64,000 bases of DNA from Siphonodentalium dalli (lineage: Eukaryota; Mollusca; Scaphopoda; Gadilida; Siphonodentaliidae): positions 55,005,762-55,069,761 of the forward strand of contig CP136061.1 of NCBI GenBank assembly GCA_032622095.1. Reading direction: 5' to 3'. Positions 61,521 to 64,000 of the stretch are shown piece by piece (position 1 is the first letter of the stretch; each line of letters starts with the position of its first letter). The translations under genes and the position numbers were made by a program. The notes beneath the pieces were generated by a model. That model ran no database searches. It had not been told where the DNA came from and worked only from the letters and a program-made list of their open reading frames with translations.

Positions 61521-62976
61521 CGAGTGGTCAATCCGGGCAATGACACTATGTTTACCATACTATGGTATGGGTAAACATAAAAAAGAGAGGCCGATCATGA
61601 TCGGCAGATGTTATCCCATCCCTTAGCGATAGGAAATTACTATGATCGGAATCATAAATGAGAGTTTTGGTGTTGAATTAGAGTATACTGTTATGTACTA
61701 TTATAGACAAATGTCCATAACAAAAAACTTATTGGAATTTATAGGTCACTCACATTTATATAAGAGAATGCACTGGTACAGCTAAACCACCACAGCCTTG
61801 GGTTAAATGTGAAAGGTGGCCTGGACATGGAATACTTGGGTTAAGAGAGTCCAATTTAAGTTTACAATAATAATGTATCAAATTCTAACAACAATATAAT
61901 ATACAGATAAGCCACCTGACTGCTGACCCATTAATATCAATTATATGGCAGAGCTGTCAACAAATCACAAGAATTGTTTATGTTGAACACTGACCTCTCT
62001 ATTAAACCAATAACAATTATAATGACTTCAGCCCATCTGAAGATATCACTCTGCAGCACAAATGTCCAAGTCTAATGTTAATACCATGTGATGTTTATTG
62101 CTTTCTTTATCAGATTATTTGCGCATCAATTGGCATAAGAGACATCAGAAAATAATATAGCCTTATCAATAGCTAAGTAATTCAAAGGCATGGGTTGGAA
62201 TTTGTGAATTGGGTTTAAAGTCGCTCCAAACAAATTTACCAGTACATAACACAAGATTATGGACCGATTTAAACCAAATTTGGTGTGGTGACTCGGGGTA
62301 CCCTTAGCAGAGTTATAATGGTGTTAGTTTTTCAAAAAATTTTACTTTAATTTTTTTTTTTTTATTATTTAAACAAAAAATATTTTATTATATATTATTT
62401 TAATTTATTTATTTATATTCATTTTTTTATATATATAAATTGAGTAAGGAAATCAATCTAAACATTTTTTTTTTTAGCAAATAATTTTTTTCAAAAAAGG
62501 GCCATAACTCAGTTAAGTAGTTTGATCTGTATTTTGGGCTGAGAAACTCACAGTCGCACATACCAAATTTCGTTGCGATCAGATAGAAAATATTTGAGTT
62601 ATCGCACCATGCGTAAAGTGTCTACGTACAGACAGACGCACGGCAAGTGGTCAATCCAGACAACGACACTATGTTTACCATACTATGGTATGGGTAATCA
62701 TAAAAACAAAATGTAAAATCCAAGATAGTCATGTATTTTAATGAATTTTCCACAAAAAAATGATGGCTTACATCTATTTAAGCTCATCCGAAATATCCAT
62801 AGAAATTTTTTGACAAACAGATGAGGGATGTGGCCTGTATGCACTGGGGGGAAACTGTTTCACAAGAATCGATTCTATCGCCTATCGGGTTCCGTCTCTA
62901 TCGAATTAAGTCCCGTCTCTTTCGCAACTTGAAACAAATGTTTTCAATGTGTTGACCTCCATTTATACACTAAATG

Positions 62977-64000
62977 TTAAAACAGAACGTATTTTACAAA
63001 AACTATCGCTAGATTGTGTCTTTGTGTGTAATTATTGGTGATAATAATGCGAAGTCGGCTATTTTTTTTGCACACTTAGAAGCGTAATGTGTTTGTGTGC
63101 ATTTCCTTTGTAAATTAAGCAGCATTTTGATGCTCCTTTTATCGGCCTTTTTACCTTTTAATTAGACTGAAATATGTCTTCTTGTATGATCGAACATCAG
63201 AACACGATTACAGCACATGGCTCCTCGATGGCTCCTCACAGTAAAACACCCTCAAATTAATCCATCAAAAGAAGCAACGCAATGTTCCGATTCTAATGTG
63301 ATTTTTATGTTCACGATCGGTTCTTTCGCCCCCCTATTTAATGCAATATTATATTCGACCAGATAGTTCATTTGTGTTTCTAGTTGCCATATTACCATAT
63401 ATGGTTCAAACTATAGTCACAGCAACACCAATATGAGGTTTTCAGTAGTCCCAAAGCATCATAGGTTGGATATTAAAGATTATCGGTCGATCATCTTTAA
63501 TATCTGACCTATGATCGTTTGGGACCACTAAAACTCATCTATTGATTTACTTTGGCTACATTTTAAACCATATATGACCATGTATTGTCATTGGGCAACT
63601 ATAGATGTACAATCAAATAATCTGATCGAATATGAATGTACTGTAAACAGGAACGAAAGAACCGATCGTGAACATAAACATCACAATAGAATCGGAACCT
63701 TTTGTTGCTTTTTGAGGCACTAATTTGAAGGACTTGTACGGCGAGGAACCGTCGGGAGGTAGTGTGTTATAATTATCTAATGTTCAACCATAAAATTTGA
63801 CAAGTTTCAGTCCAATTTAAAGTTGACAAGGCCGATAATCTGAGCATCAAAGTGCTGCTTAATTTGCATGGGAAATGCACCCAAATGCACTAAGTCTCTA
63901 ACTGCGCACAACATGCAGCCGATTTTGCATTACTGTCACCAATAAACACGTATAAAGACATAATCTGTCGATTGTTATTGGAGAATACATTCTGTTTTGA
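62977..64000. mobile_element. Large fold-back element, cut by the window edge
   Basis: Arms of about 500 bp are imperfect inverses centred near 63482 (GATATTAAAGAT ... ATCTTTAATATC). Landmarks are ATGTTCACGATCGGTTCTTT at 63308 and its inverse at 63657. The left arm probably starts further left (near 62850), with its partner beyond 64000. Confidence 0.85.

Overview
The window is intron-rich metazoan nuclear DNA. It is AT-rich, its exons are short with canonical GT-AG introns, and there is no operon-like packing. Most of the length is transposon-derived. Frequent ACATGTA/ACTAGTA words and Helitron-like elements built on a 164-bp tandem core (resembling the 'pearl'/HINE elements known from bivalves) suggest a marine invertebrate, perhaps a mollusc or another lophotrochozoan. 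That placement is inference; no marker gene fixes the taxon.

Only one gene is securely identified: an ArfGAP2/3-type GTPase-activating protein of the COPI system, on the minus strand. Ten coding exons run from the ATG at 28911 down to 4051, all with matching splice phases, giving 463 codons. The C-terminal exons (about 60-100 residues by comparison with the family) must lie left of position 1. A second minus-strand gene is represented by two well-supported internal exons (58778-58851, 55574-55760) and two weak 3'-terminal candidates (51801-51865, 50747-50779). I could not name it.

The rest is a layered deposit of transposable elements, many datable by nesting. hAT-type elements with 8-bp target-site duplications lie at 394-1276, 15693-15844, 24587-25766, 25831-25953, 29082-29317 and 31170-32412. 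Six Helitron-like elements have constant ends (A|TGAAAGTG ... hairpin-GCTAA). A palindromic MITE family uses TTAA targets. A family with 6-bp duplications carries arrays of the self-complementary word GCGCTTAAGCGC. Several long fold-back elements are present, one running off the right edge (62977-64000). There are two LINE 3' ends: one at 21350-22370 inserted at a splice donor, and one (39403-41791) cut by a 1.67-kb inverted-repeat element.

Region by region: 1-4050, hAT and GGCC-A(n) elements, no exon found; 4.05-28.9 kb, the ArfGAP gene with MITE-filled introns; 29-49 kb, intergenic transposon nest, including a 4.3-kb Helitron-like array and nested insertions; 50.7-58.9 kb, the 3' part of the unnamed gene with satellites, C-tracts and MITEs; 59-64 kb, repeats and a large fold-back. 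No undescribed multi-gene system is visible. The most notable observations are the LINE that duplicated the exon-2 splice donor, an occupied/empty-site pair that fixes the Helitron-like ends, and several exact nested insertions.
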